From: Bacteroidota bacterium
GTDB lineage: Bacteria; Bacteroidota; Bacteroidia; Chitinophagales; Chitinophagaceae
Assembly (NCBI GenBank): GCA_018266575.1
Contig: JAFEAE010000023.1
Span: forward strand, 1 to 64,000
Direction: 5' to 3'
DNA: 64,000 nucleotides
The notes beneath the pieces were generated by a model that was not told the origin of the DNA, made no database searches, and saw nothing but the letters and a program-made list of their open reading frames with translations. Below, piece after piece: positions 17,379 through 28,055 of the stretch (within the stretch, counting starts at the first letter, position 1; the number at the start of each line of letters is the position of its first letter). The position numbers and the translations under genes were made by a program.

Positions 17379-19805
17379 TTATTGCTGCACTGTTTGCTCG
17401 ATGTGTGCAAGCTTCCCGTCTTCATTAATTCCTTCCAGAACGATGTGCAATTTTTTTGTGATGTCGTTGTTGTAGAATTGAAGCGTGATGCGTTTGTTGT
17501 TATTGTCTGTATAAATGTTCGGATTCCAGTAAATCGTTCTGCGCAAATCTACAGCTTCATTATCGGAAGATTGTATCGCATAGTTTGGAGAATAGAATTC
17601 TTTTATCGGTGTATATCCAACAATCCTTGCTTTATCCAGGCCTTTGAATGACGCATCGTCTTGTTTAACATCGCCACCTTTTTTGGTATATACTGCAATA
17701 GACCCGCCTGCCCCTCCGCCAAATCCGATTCCCGATCCTGGTGGAAATATTTTTACCAACGCAATATCAGTGACAGGAGTATTTTTTAGCGCCGATAAAT
17801 CCGTTTGCATTTCGTTTAAATATACATCAGGCTTTGAGCCGCGCCATGACATTGACACATCATTACCGCTTAATGTAATTTGCAAGCCTGCCACTTTTCC
17901 CTGCAGGTATGTAAAGATATCCGGGTAGGCGCTTGCGAGGTTATCATTTACAAGATCAAATGAATAGGAATTGTTACTGGTAAATAATCCTGAAGCATAT
18001 TTGTCGCTAAGTTTTTCTGCCGCTGATTTTTCCCTGCCATGTACCGTAACAGACTGCAATGTTTTTACATTCTGATTAGTGAAAGATGCAGTCCGCTCCA
18101 CTTCGCGAAGTATCATCCTGTTCTTTTGAAATAAAGCAGAATCCGCAGCAGTCCAGTTGTTATATGGCAAAGGCATGGGTTTTATTTTCCTGCTTCCGTT
18201 GTATAATCCATTGTTAAATACAATAGCTGCTTCGCTGGAAAGTTTTCTGTTTATAGTAAATTGATAGTATGCCTGTGCAGTATCATAAAACATCAACCCG
18301 CTTATACCAAATTTCATTCCGCTGGCGAGCCGAGGCACCTGGAAAAATTGCGTACTTGAATCCTTTTTCTTCAGGATCAAACTCATCGTTTCATCTTTTG
18401 ACACACGCATAGGGTCCACACCGTACACGTCAACTTTCGCTGAAATATAATCCTGGTCAGCAAATTTTATTACCGGCGTTTTTCCTACCGCAAGCTGGCT
18501 CCATTTAAAACGGCGCCAGCCATGTGTAAGCATCACAAGATCCAGGTATTTAGCCAGGCTGTCTGAATTGCCTGAGAAATAATAATACGGATTGTGTACA
18601 TATCCTTTAATATCACCGGTCAGTAATAACCTCGAAACAATGTTATCATCATTTAATTTATCGCCATCTGCATCCGCATCAGTTATAGCAAGCGAAAAAG
18701 CACATTTTAAGGTATCGGGAACATATAACTGAATTTCATTTCTACCTCTCCTTACAACGCTTTTTGCAGTGAAAATAATTGTAGGGTCAATAGAATAATC
18801 ATGATTGTTTACAAAAATCACACGCTCGGCAACCGGCTGGTCAAAATCATTGAAAATGGTAACCTGCAAAACTCCGGACGGCAATTGTCCAACAGGGATT
18901 GTTCCGCCGCTCATGAAATTTTCTTCGAGATTTATTTTTGCTTTGTAGATAAGATGCTGGTGCATCGAACCAATAATAGTAATATGTTTTAATTCGGATG
19001 AATTGTCTGATGACCTTGCGACTGAAAAAAATATTTTCTTATCTCCCAGCATCAATTTCAAAATTGCGCCGCTGGATTTTACAAACGGCAAATCCGTTTT
19101 ATGTTCTCTACCGAGATCATCTTTCCATACGGCGGTGAATACATCTGTTTTATCCGGCGTGACGATAAATTTCCCCATTCCATCATGTACTGAAGCAAAG
19201 TCAAGTACTTTTTTCCCCGATGCATCCTGTATAATTCCTTTTACATCTATTGGCAAACCAGATTTATCATTTGCTTTGAAGGCAACATTATTTTCAAGCC
19301 CTGCAACCATATCACCGCCCTCAGGGAAAAACTGTATAAAACGATCTGTATTTTTTACAGCAGGCGCAGAAGAATCTTTCGGATTATTAAGAACCGGGAT
19401 CTCTTTTTCATATATAAATGCCGTATCAAAATTCAGCATCCATACAGTATACGCCCTCAGGTGAAGCCTGTTTTTTTTATAGGTGGCAGGTATATCAAAA
19501 CTTCCTGATGTAGTAGCATTAAAAATAGGTGAAACATTTCTTTGGAGAATATTCCCATCACCATCCGACAATTCCGTATAAAAACTTTTGCTCAATGTTG
19601 AGGGCTCTGCACCTGTAAAAATGTATGCCTTATACCAGATTGTTTCGCCCGTATTGTAAACGCTCTTATCAAAATGTACGTGTATTTTTTCCTGCGGGTA
19701 ATTATCTGCATACACATTCATCATTGAATCTATTTTTTGTGCAGACAAAAATGTTGGGAGCAATAAAAGAAAAAACGTGATTCCAGATAAACAATATTTC
19801 TTCAT
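17379..19805 (-). CDS. large exported protein, MG2-like start and TonB-plug-like end
   Basis: 808 residues with signal peptide (ends LSAQ). Near the N-terminus, EKIHVHFDKSVYNTGETIWYKAY is the macroglobulin MG2-like signature found in a Bacteroidota envelope family. Near residues 620-740 there is a TonB-receptor plug-like segment (TYLQGKVAGLQI...GSIAVYTKKGG), but no membrane barrel follows, so it is not a receptor. Probably periplasmic or outer-membrane associated; function unknown. It stands alone between convergent and divergent neighbours. Confidence 0.72.
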   Translation of the reverse strand: MKKYCLSGITFFLLLLPTFLSAQKIDSMMNVYADNYPQEKIHVHFDKSVYNTGETIWYKAYIFTGAEPSTLSKSFYTELSDGDGNILQRNVSPIFNATTSGSFDIPATYKKNRLHLRAYTVWMLNFDTAFIYEKEIPVLNNPKDSSAPAVKNTDRFIQFFPEGGDMVAGLENNVAFKANDKSGLPIDVKGIIQDASGKKVLDFASVHDGMGKFIVTPDKTDVFTAVWKDDLGREHKTDLPFVKSSGAILKLMLGDKKIFFSVARSSDNSSELKHITIIGSMHQHLIYKAKINLEENFMSGGTIPVGQLPSGVLQVTIFNDFDQPVAERVIFVNNHDYSIDPTIIFTAKSVVRRGRNEIQLYVPDTLKCAFSLAITDADADGDKLNDDNIVSRLLLTGDIKGYVHNPYYYFSGNSDSLAKYLDLVMLTHGWRRFKWSQLAVGKTPVIKFADQDYISAKVDVYGVDPMRVSKDETMSLILKKKDSSTQFFQVPRLASGMKFGISGLMFYDTAQAYYQFTINRKLSSEAAIVFNNGLYNGSRKIKPMPLPYNNWTAADSALFQKNRMILREVERTASFTNQNVKTLQSVTVHGREKSAAEKLSDKYASGLFTSNNSYSFDLVNDNLASAYPDIFTYLQGKVAGLQITLSGNDVSMSWRGSKPDVYLNEMQTDLSALKNTPVTDIALVKIFPPGSGIGFGGGAGGSIAVYTKKGGDVKQDDASFKGLDKARIVGYTPIKEFYSPNYAIQSSDNEAVDLRRTIYWNPNIYTDNNNKRITLQFYNNDITKKLHIVLEGINEDGKLAHIEQTVQQ

Positions 19806-19907
19806 AAGCTGAAAATTAAAGCAAATCTCTGCTATTATGATGCAAACAAATTAAAATGCGGTTAATTTCGGAATGTTTTTAAATATTTGACAAGAAAATT
19901 TGTTAAA

Positions 19908-21419
19908 ATGATGATCACAACTTCTTCTATTGAGTTATATAAAGAGTATCGTTCATGTATACAGCGGATTGCCGATATAAAAAATGCATCGGCTGTTTTA
20001 CAATGGGACCAGGAAACATATCTTCCGCAAAAAGGCGCATTTTTCCGCGGGCAACAAATTGCAACGTTAACAGAGATTGCCCACGAATTGGTTACCGGGA
20101 GAAAATATGCGGACATTTTGCAGGAACTGGTTTCACGAAATGACCTTCCTGAAAAAGAATTGAGAAATGTACAATTGAGTTGGGAAGAATATACCAGGCA
20201 AAATAAATTGAACAGCCGGTTTGTTAGGGCGATGAGTGAAACGGTGTCGAAAAGTTTTCATGCATGGATAGAAGCACGAAAAGAAAATTCATTTGCCGTT
20301 TTTGAAAAAGAATTAGAAGAGCTTGTAGTTTTTAAAAAAGAAGAAGCCTCGATGATCGGTTATAAACACCATCCGTATGAAGCATTAATGGATGAATTTG
20401 AGAAAGGTTGTACTGTTGCTTTTCTTGATAAAACATTTAATAACCTGCGGCCCCCACTGAAAAATTTGTTAGATAAGATCGGGGGCAAACAAGAAAGAGA
20501 TGATTCTTTTCTTTACCTGCATTATCCGAAACAGCAGCAATGGGATTTTGGTATTGAAATAATAAAGCAACTTGGGTTTGACTTTGAAGCCGGTCGGCAG
20601 GATATTTCAGAGCATCCGTTTACGACAAGTTTTAACAGCAACGATGTCCGCATTACCACACGCATCAATGAAAACGATTTCAGCAGTATGTTGTGGGGAT
20701 GCATCCATGAAACAGGACATGCCTTGTATGAACAAGGTTTACCAGAAAGCGAGTATGGGTTGCCGCTAGGGTCCTACACATCCCTGGGCATTCATGAATC
20801 CCAATCACGATTGTGGGAGAATAATGTAGGCAGGAGCCTTCCATTCTGGAAACATAATTATACCCATCTTCAAAAAGTATTCCCGGAACAATTGAAAGAA
20901 ATCCGGCTCGATCAATTTTATTCTGCGATCAACAAGGTAAAACCTTCATTGATACGAACAGAAGCAGATGAACTCACATATCATTTTCACGTTATGATAC
21001 GTTATGAATTAGAGAAGTTGCTTATTGAAGGCAATTTAACTGCCCATGATATTCCGGCTTACTGGAACGAACAATATGCAAAATACCTCGACATAAAAGT
21101 TACGGATGATAAACACGGTTGTTTACAGGATGTGCATTGGAGCCATGGAAGTTTTGGGTATTTTCCTACATACAGCCTCGGAAGTTTTTATGCAGCGCAA
21201 TTGTTTGCTGCCTGTAAAAAACAAAACCCAGCGATTTATGTATATATGGAAAATGGCGAAACAAAAGTGTTATTAGAATGGTTACGAAAAAACATTCATC
21301 AATACGGAAAACAATACAATAGTAATGAGTTATGTGAAAAGGCAACCGGTGAGCACCTGAATATTCAATATTTTCTGGATTATGCACTTGACAAATACAG
21401 GAATATTTACAAATTTTGA
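19908..21419 (+). CDS. M32 family metallocarboxypeptidase
   Basis: Zinc or cobalt carboxypeptidase releasing C-terminal residues from peptides in the cytoplasm. The HETGH motif (residues 267-271 from this start) and the downstream HESQSRLWEN with the third ligand are intact, as is HPFTTS. The length of about 503 residues is right for the family. A TTG at 19887 extends the frame, but it overlaps a near-match to the -7 box (AATATTTG), so the ATG at 19908 is preferred. The small lipoprotein gene follows by 16 bp. Confidence 0.93.
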   Translation: MMITTSSIELYKEYRSCIQRIADIKNASAVLQWDQETYLPQKGAFFRGQQIATLTEIAHELVTGRKYADILQELVSRNDLPEKELRNVQLSWEEYTRQNKLNSRFVRAMSETVSKSFHAWIEARKENSFAVFEKELEELVVFKKEEASMIGYKHHPYEALMDEFEKGCTVAFLDKTFNNLRPPLKNLLDKIGGKQERDDSFLYLHYPKQQQWDFGIEIIKQLGFDFEAGRQDISEHPFTTSFNSNDVRITTRINENDFSSMLWGCIHETGHALYEQGLPESEYGLPLGSYTSLGIHESQSRLWENNVGRSLPFWKHNYTHLQKVFPEQLKEIRLDQFYSAINKVKPSLIRTEADELTYHFHVMIRYELEKLLIEGNLTAHDIPAYWNEQYAKYLDIKVTDDKHGCLQDVHWSHGSFGYFPTYSLGSFYAAQLFAACKKQNPAIYVYMENGETKVLLEWLRKNIHQYGKQYNSNELCEKATGEHLNIQYFLDYALDKYRNIYKF

Positions 21420-21435
21420 TGATCAACCAATATCA

Positions 21436-21849
21436 ATGAAAAAAAAGATTGCTGCATTAGTGCTGTTTTCAGCACTGCTGTTTTACGGATGCAAAAAAAT
21501 TATACAGCAGCAGGAGCAAAATGCATTGGTAAGCATTATAACCAATGGGAAATGGTACGTGCAGAAATATGTGCAGGATACAACTGATATCACTTCCTCT
21601 TTTTCTGCTTATACATTTCAGTTTAAATCGGACGGTACGGTAACGGGAACAAATGGAACAGTTTCAATAACCGGAACATGGTCTGGTGACCTCACCTCTA
21701 AAACAATCACCTCACAATTTCCAGCCGGCTCCGGCATTTTAAATGACCTGGATGGTACCTGGAAAATAACAGACAGTTCACTAACCTACGTTGTGGCAAA
21801 TACCACAATAAACTCAATCACCAATAACCTACGTTTACAAAAACAATAA
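21436..21849 (+). CDS. lipoprotein, lipocalin-like
   Basis: 137 residues. MKKKIAALVLFSALLFYGCKK is a clear lipoprotein signal with the lipidated cysteine near residue 18. The rest has the strand-rich GKWYVQKYVQDTTD...TFQFKSDGTVTGT...GTW pattern of lipocalin-like or DUF5004-type Bacteroidota lipoproteins. An upstream ATG (21382) lies inside the M32 gene and would place the signal internally, so ATG 21436 is chosen. It follows the carboxypeptidase closely and may be cotranscribed. Function unknown. Confidence 0.75.
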   Translation: MKKKIAALVLFSALLFYGCKKIIQQQEQNALVSIITNGKWYVQKYVQDTTDITSSFSAYTFQFKSDGTVTGTNGTVSITGTWSGDLTSKTITSQFPAGSGILNDLDGTWKITDSSLTYVVANTTINSITNNLRLQKQ

Positions 21850-22105
21850 GGGTATATGTTTACTCTTTCGCTTACTTATTGAGACCTTGCTTGTGAACCT
21901 TTTAGCCCGGCTTAACCAATTCAGGTAATTTGTTGATTAAAAGAGTTGATTAAAACAATTTTTTATATATCTGCGTCGTTTTCTTAACTTATATCTAAAA
22001 CTTAACGTATTATCTAATACCCTGCAGAACCACAAGAAAATTTAAAAGATAACACCATTATCCGTTGAAATTATTTCAGATCGGGTAACCCATAAAAATT
22101 ATCCG

Positions 22106-25100
22106 TTGAACAGAAGACTACTTGCTTTTATTGTTGGATCTTTAATTATGCTCTCAGGCCGTGCGCAAACTGCATCAATTTCAGCAGTACCAACAAGCGG
22201 ATGCAGCCCATTGCCTGTTGTTTTTTCCGATGCATCTACCGGGGCTACAAGCTGGCTTTGGGATTTTGGGGACGGAACTACTTCTACAACAAAAAATCCG
22301 GGTGCACATCTTTATACTACACCAAAAACTTACACTGTAACATTGACGATAAATGGTTCTGTTACCACGTCAACTACCATCACGGTAAACACCTCTCCAG
22401 TTGCAAATTTTAGCGCAAATACAACGACAGGATGTTTTCCTTTACCTGTTCAATTTTCAGACAATTCTACTGCCGGCGCCGGTACGATTGTAAGTTGGAG
22501 CTGGGATTTTGGCGATGGCGATACTTCTGCTCTACAAAATCCTTCCCACACATACACTGCTGCGGCCAATTTTCCGGTTACTTTAAAAATTGTAAATAGC
22601 GTGGGGTGTTCGAATACATTGACAAATCCCGGATACATTAAAATCGGAAGTGGGGTTAAAGCAGCATTCACCACTACTTCGTCATCAGGCTGTAGCACCC
22701 CTATAACTGTAAATTTTTCAAACGTTTCAACAGGCCCTCCTACTCTCACATATAAATGGGACTTTGGCGATGGCGGTACATCTACCCAACAAAATCCAGT
22801 ATACAGCTATGCAAGCGCGGGAACTTATAATATCGAATTAATCGCAATTAGCTCTTCGGGATGTATTGATACTCTAAAACAATCGACTCAGGTTTCTGTT
22901 GGTGGAACCAATATCTCTTCATTCAATGCCTCAGACAGTGCCTGTTCTGGATCCAACATTACGTTTACCAATACTTCAACACCGGTACCAACTGTGTCTA
23001 GTTGGGATTTTGGCGATGGAACAACGTCAAGCCAGATAAACCCTACTAAATCTTATGCAACTGCCGGTACTTACACTGTTAAACTGACAAACACTTTTGG
23101 AACATGTGTAGTTACTACCAGTAAACAAATAACAATAATAAACCAGGCGGTATCGGCTTTTTCTGCTGTAAATACAATAAGCTGTAATGCCCCATTCACA
23201 GTTAATTTCATCGATCAATCTTCAAATGCGATTGGATGGCTTTGGAGTTTCGGAGATGGTACAACATCTACACAACAGAATCCAACGCATACTTACACCA
23301 ATTCAGGTCAATATACTGTTACCCTTACTACTACAGGATCCGGAGGTTGCAATAATTTTAAACAAGTAAATAACTTCATCCAAATTGTAAAACCGTATCT
23401 CAAGATTTCTAATTTGCCTGCATATGGGTGCGTTCCTTATGGATATACGCCAACGTTTACAGATTCAGCTGTAAGTGGTACGATTACATCTTATTTGTGG
23501 GATTTTGGCGATGGCAGTACCTCTAATGTTGCAAATCCTCCAGCCCATACATACAGTTCTTCTGGCAAATACGCAGTAAAACTTACTATAACAACAAGTA
23601 CAGGATGCTCTGCTTCGACGGTAGACACAGTAAAAGTTGGTACTATGAAACCAACTCCAGCATTTACAGCTACGCCAACTACAGTTTGTGCATCAACACC
23701 TGTACAATTTACTGATCAATCAACAGGAACGCCCGATCAATGGTTGTGGGACTTCGGGGATGGCACACTTTCAGGTAGCCAGAACCCATCGCACATATAT
23801 GTAAAAGCCGGCACGTTTACAGTTAAACTTATAGTTTATAATAACGGGTGTTCAGATTCTCTTATAAAGAACGCTTATATAACAGTAAATCCGCCCATAT
23901 CAAAATTCGGATATACCTTTGCTTGCTCAAGTGCAACATATCAATACACTTTTACCGACCAATCTATAGGAGCAGATACATGGGACTGGGATTTTGGCGA
24001 TGGTACCCCTCATTCAAATTTACAAAATCCCGGAGCGCATACCTTCGCTTCAGGCCTGACAAGTGTTACAGTTACTTTAACTGTTAAAAACAACGCCAGT
24101 GGCTGCACATCAACATCAAAAAAAACTATTCAACTTGTTTCTGAAGCGATCAGTTTTATTAATACATTGCAAGGCGTTTGTAAAAACACCCAAACACTTA
24201 TTCAAATTTCTATTAGTGACGTTAGCAAAATATCCGCATTCAAATATGATTTTGGTGACGGAACAACTGCAACAAATTTTACAAACAGTATCCCACACAC
24301 ATATGCAGCGGTTGGAAACTATACGGTAACAGCAACTGTTACTGATATTAATGGTTGTCAAACGACAATATCCAAATTACTTTATCATGTTTACGGACCT
24401 AAAGCTCAGTTTTCCACTTTAACAGCGCAAAGTTGTATTCCATTTACTGCAACCTTCAATGACCAGTCTACAACAGATGGAACCAATAACATCGTAAGCT
24501 GGATATGGGATTTTGGCGATGGAACAGTTCAAACATTTTCAGCGCCTCCATTCACTCATTTTTATGCAGCACAAGGAATATACAATGTTAAACTCAAGAT
24601 TGTTGATGCGTTCGGATGCACAGACTCTGTTACAAAAAACAATGCAGTTACTGTTACCAATCCGAAAGCAGTTTTTTCTGCCAATGATTCCTTGTCTTGC
24701 CCCGGAGGCTCAGTTCAGTTTATTAATAATTCTTCCGGATATGGCTTAACATACAATTGGGATTTTGGCGATGGAAATACCTCAACAGCAGTCAATCCTT
24801 CTCATGCATATACTGCTACAGGTATTTATACAGTGAGCCTTCTTGTTACCGACCAGTTTAGTTGCACAAATTCAGTAAGTAAAACAAATTACATTACAGT
24901 AAATAATCCCGTTGCTTCATTCACTGTTGATAATACAGTTGCTTCCTGTCCACCATTGAAAGCGAACTTTACATTTACAGGAAGCTATTATCAATCTGTA
25001 AAATGGTTATTTGGCGATGGTGGGACTTCATCTTTATTAAACCCTACACATTTTTATACAATACCAGGGGTTTATTATGATACACTCATCGTAACCAGCC

Positions 25101-26902
25101 ACGGAGGTTGTACCGATACTGCAGCGCCAGTGAAAATCCAGGTATTCGGGCCGTATGGTAATTTCAGTTATTCACCATTACAAGGTTGTCACAACCTCAC
25201 TGTTAACTTTAATGTAATAACAAGCAACGTGGTAAAATACATTTGGGATTTTAATAACGGGCAATCTCAGACAACTACGGTACCAACTGCAACATATACG
25301 TATGATACCGCAGGGAAATATGCACCTGTTGTAGTGTTACAGGATGCAACTGGTTGTAGTGTGCCTGTATTCGGAACAGATACCATTGTTGTAGTTGGGA
25401 GTCACGTTAATTTCGGGTATGACAAAAATGTTTTATGTAACAACGGAACTGTACAATTCTCCGATTCAACAATTACCAGCGGCATTATTACCAACTATGA
25501 TTGGGATTTTGGTGATGGAAATGTCTCTACACTGCAAAACCCTTCCCATTTTTATGCGGTGCCCGGATTGTACACGATTAAATTAGTGGTAACAGCTCAA
25601 ACGGGTTGTAAAGATTCACTTATTCAAACCGGTTTAATAAAAGTTGTGGCTAATCCTACAGTTGATATTAACGGCGCAAATTCACAATGTGTTCCCGCAA
25701 CAATAAATTTCCAGGGAGTTGAAGTGGTAGCAGATACTTCTGCACTAACATGGTCGTGGAATTTCTTTAACGGACAAACAAATTCATCACAAAATCCTCC
25801 TGCACAAAATTATATTGTTGCCGGAGACGACAGCGTCCAACTGATTGCGACCAACAGCAGCGGTTGTGCAGATACCGTTAAAAAGAATTTTACCATTTAT
25901 CCCCTGCCTCCAACAAATGCAGGTAATGATACCGTAATCTGTCTTGGCCAAAGTGCTCAACTAAACGCTACAGGGGCTGCAACATATACATGGTTGCCAC
26001 CAAATGCAACATTAAATTGTACGAATTGTGCAAATCCATCAGCAACACCAACATCAAAAACAACTTATGTAGTAACAGGAACAACTGCTTTCGGTTGTTC
26101 ACAAAATGATACTGTTGTTGTGAATGTGGTTCAACCCGGAACATTAACCGTATCACCATTATTGGATACTATCTGCATCGGGCAAAGTGTAAGCATCACT
26201 GCTTCAGGAGAAGATATTTATACATGGACACCTTCAGCGGGATTGAGCAATCCTAATATTTCCAATCCTGTTGCAACGCCAGACACAACAACAATCTATC
26301 AACTAACGGCAACGGATAGCCTGTTTTGTTTTTCCAATACACAATCAGTAAATATTGTTGTATATAATTATCCAACGGTAAACGCAGGCCCCGATGTTAC
26401 TCTGCCTGTTGGAAGCTCTTACCAGATACCTGCAACAGGTTCGCCGGATATCACATCAATTATCTGGACACCTGTATCAGGATTAAGTTGTACAGATTGT
26501 TTAGCGCCTGTAGCATCTCCTGTAAACACTACAGAATACATTGTAAAAGTTGCAAACATTGCAGGCTGTGCAACATCCGATAGTTTAAATATTATTGTGA
26601 CTTGTGGCAATGCGAATTTGTTCGTCCCAAATACTTTCTCACCAAATGGCGATGGCATGAACGATGTATTTTATGTTCGGGGAAAAGGGTTGAGCACCGT
26701 TCAATCAATGCGCATATTTAACCGCTGGGGGCAAATGATTTTTGAGAAAAGAAATTTTGCGCCGAACGATCCTTCTGCCGGATGGGATGGAACATTTGGT
26801 GGCAAGAAAATGCCTGTTGACGTATATGTATATACGATAGAAGTAGTTTGTGAAAACTCTGTTGTTGTTCCGTATCATGGCAATGTAGCATTGATACGAT
26901 AA
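22106..26902 (+). CDS. giant PKD-repeat T9SS type B cargo protein
   Basis: 1598 residues. A signal peptide (ends GRAQ) is followed by about 15 PKD-type repeats, recognisable by WDFGDG or variants such as WDFNNG and WNFFNG, to about residue 1270. Two or three Ig-like repeats (NAGNDTVICLGQ) come next. The C-terminal ~95 residues (VPNTFSPNGDGMNDVF...RIFNRWGQMIFE...WDGTFGGKKMPVDVYVY) are the CHU_C/type B sorting domain that sends proteins through the type IX system to the surface. The start is TTG at 22106; no ATG fits. Paired with the PorP/SprF gene 26 bp downstream. Probably an adhesin. Confidence 0.92.
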   Translation: MNRRLLAFIVGSLIMLSGRAQTASISAVPTSGCSPLPVVFSDASTGATSWLWDFGDGTTSTTKNPGAHLYTTPKTYTVTLTINGSVTTSTTITVNTSPVANFSANTTTGCFPLPVQFSDNSTAGAGTIVSWSWDFGDGDTSALQNPSHTYTAAANFPVTLKIVNSVGCSNTLTNPGYIKIGSGVKAAFTTTSSSGCSTPITVNFSNVSTGPPTLTYKWDFGDGGTSTQQNPVYSYASAGTYNIELIAISSSGCIDTLKQSTQVSVGGTNISSFNASDSACSGSNITFTNTSTPVPTVSSWDFGDGTTSSQINPTKSYATAGTYTVKLTNTFGTCVVTTSKQITIINQAVSAFSAVNTISCNAPFTVNFIDQSSNAIGWLWSFGDGTTSTQQNPTHTYTNSGQYTVTLTTTGSGGCNNFKQVNNFIQIVKPYLKISNLPAYGCVPYGYTPTFTDSAVSGTITSYLWDFGDGSTSNVANPPAHTYSSSGKYAVKLTITTSTGCSASTVDTVKVGTMKPTPAFTATPTTVCASTPVQFTDQSTGTPDQWLWDFGDGTLSGSQNPSHIYVKAGTFTVKLIVYNNGCSDSLIKNAYITVNPPISKFGYTFACSSATYQYTFTDQSIGADTWDWDFGDGTPHSNLQNPGAHTFASGLTSVTVTLTVKNNASGCTSTSKKTIQLVSEAISFINTLQGVCKNTQTLIQISISDVSKISAFKYDFGDGTTATNFTNSIPHTYAAVGNYTVTATVTDINGCQTTISKLLYHVYGPKAQFSTLTAQSCIPFTATFNDQSTTDGTNNIVSWIWDFGDGTVQTFSAPPFTHFYAAQGIYNVKLKIVDAFGCTDSVTKNNAVTVTNPKAVFSANDSLSCPGGSVQFINNSSGYGLTYNWDFGDGNTSTAVNPSHAYTATGIYTVSLLVTDQFSCTNSVSKTNYITVNNPVASFTVDNTVASCPPLKANFTFTGSYYQSVKWLFGDGGTSSLLNPTHFYTIPGVYYDTLIVTSHGGCTDTAAPVKIQVFGPYGNFSYSPLQGCHNLTVNFNVITSNVVKYIWDFNNGQSQTTTVPTATYTYDTAGKYAPVVVLQDATGCSVPVFGTDTIVVVGSHVNFGYDKNVLCNNGTVQFSDSTITSGIITNYDWDFGDGNVSTLQNPSHFYAVPGLYTIKLVVTAQTGCKDSLIQTGLIKVVANPTVDINGANSQCVPATINFQGVEVVADTSALTWSWNFFNGQTNSSQNPPAQNYIVAGDDSVQLIATNSSGCADTVKKNFTIYPLPPTNAGNDTVICLGQSAQLNATGAATYTWLPPNATLNCTNCANPSATPTSKTTYVVTGTTAFGCSQNDTVVVNVVQPGTLTVSPLLDTICIGQSVSITASGEDIYTWTPSAGLSNPNISNPVATPDTTTIYQLTATDSLFCFSNTQSVNIVVYNYPTVNAGPDVTLPVGSSYQIPATGSPDITSIIWTPVSGLSCTDCLAPVASPVNTTEYIVKVANIAGCATSDSLNIIVTCGNANLFVPNTFSPNGDGMNDVFYVRGKGLSTVQSMRIFNRWGQMIFEKRNFAPNDPSAGWDGTFGGKKMPVDVYVYTIEVVCENSVVVPYHGNVALIR

Positions 26903-26928
26903 AAAATATTATCTATTGAAAGTACCGA

Positions 26929-27972
26929 ATGAAACGACCTAGTAAACGATATCAGAAAATTATAACCTTATTCATAATTGGGTTGTGCTTCTTACAGAGT
27001 AGTTTTGCACAAGACCTTCATTTTTCCCAATTCTTTGAAGCACCGATGTTGCGAAACCCTGCACTGGCGGGCATTTTCAACGGGGATTATCGCATACAAG
27101 GCGTTTACCGCGATCAATGGAACAGTGTTACCGATGGTTACCGAACAGGTTCTTTTAACGGTGAGTACAAAATGCCTGTTGGAAGTGGCAATGATTTTTT
27201 CACTACCGGCCTTGAAATTTTATATGATAAAGCGGGTACAGTAGGATTAACAACTACTGAAGTTATGCCTGTCCTCAATTATCATAAATCATTGAGTGAT
27301 GAAAAATCAACTTACCTATCATTAGGGTTTATGGGCGGATATAATCAGAAAATGATCGACCGCTCAAAAGTTACTACCAACAATCAATTCGATGGAAGCG
27401 TGTTCAATCCCGCAATCCCTGACGGCGAAACATTTCCTACACCGAGTGTTCATTATTTCGATGGAAGTGTAGGGTTAAGTTTCAATACTACATTCGGCGA
27501 AGACCAGGCGAATGCATTATATCTCGGCGCAGCATATCATCATTTTAACCGCCCGAGAAATTCTTTTTATCAAGACGCATCACAATTAGACCCGAAATAT
27601 GTTTTTTCCGGCGGATTAAAACTTAACGTCAATGACTATGCGTACTTTACCATTCATGCAGATTATTCAGTGCAGGGAGGTTTCCGTGAAGCGATTGGTG
27701 GCGCATTATACACATACAAGTTGGGAGATGATGTAAACAATCCGCAATACGCATTGAACCTTGGTGCATTTGTTCGTGTTGGTGATGCATTAATCCCCGT
27801 TTTGAAGTTAGATATGTACCCGCTTTCTGTTGCGATCAGCTACGATGTAAATATATCCCAACTTAAAACAGTAAGCGAAGGCAGAGGCGGTATTGAATTA
27901 TCCATTTCATACATCGGTTTCCTCGACAGGGACAAGAGTTCAAAATACAAAGTGCTTTGTCCGCATTTTTAA
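26929..27972 (+). CDS. PorP/SprF family T9SS membrane protein
   Basis: 347 residues. A signal peptide ends at FAQ, followed by the family start DLHFSQFFEAPMLRNPALAGIF. The rest is a strand-rich barrel ending ...SKYKVLCPHF. PorP/SprF proteins sit in the outer membrane and work with type B cargo; in Flavobacterium SprF is needed to secrete SprB. Directly downstream of the giant cargo gene, so it is the likely dedicated partner. The start is an ATG. Confidence 0.92.
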   Translation: MKRPSKRYQKIITLFIIGLCFLQSSFAQDLHFSQFFEAPMLRNPALAGIFNGDYRIQGVYRDQWNSVTDGYRTGSFNGEYKMPVGSGNDFFTTGLEILYDKAGTVGLTTTEVMPVLNYHKSLSDEKSTYLSLGFMGGYNQKMIDRSKVTTNNQFDGSVFNPAIPDGETFPTPSVHYFDGSVGLSFNTTFGEDQANALYLGAAYHHFNRPRNSFYQDASQLDPKYVFSGGLKLNVNDYAYFTIHADYSVQGGFREAIGGALYTYKLGDDVNNPQYALNLGAFVRVGDALIPVLKLDMYPLSVAISYDVNISQLKTVSEGRGGIELSISYIGFLDRDKSSKYKVLCPHF

Positions 27973-28029
27973 TATTGATCATAATTTCAATTTTAAAAAT
28001 TCTTCACAACTTCTGATTTACAGAACAAT

Positions 28030-28037
28030 TATTTTTG
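28030..28037 (+). promoter_or_regulatory. -7 promoter element of the peroxiredoxin gene
   Basis: TATTTTTG matches TAnnTTTG, about 19 bp before the ATG at 28056. No good -33 element is seen. Confidence 0.5.
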
Positions 28038-28055
28038 CGTTTTAACAATAAGATC

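Noticed and set aside
21382..21435. Upstream start of the small lipoprotein
   Set aside because: It lies inside the M32 gene and would bury the lipoprotein signal.
22106..26902. Repeated DNA in the giant cargo gene as a CRISPR or tandem repeat
   Set aside because: The repeats are protein PKD domains with diverged DNA and variable length, not direct DNA repeats.
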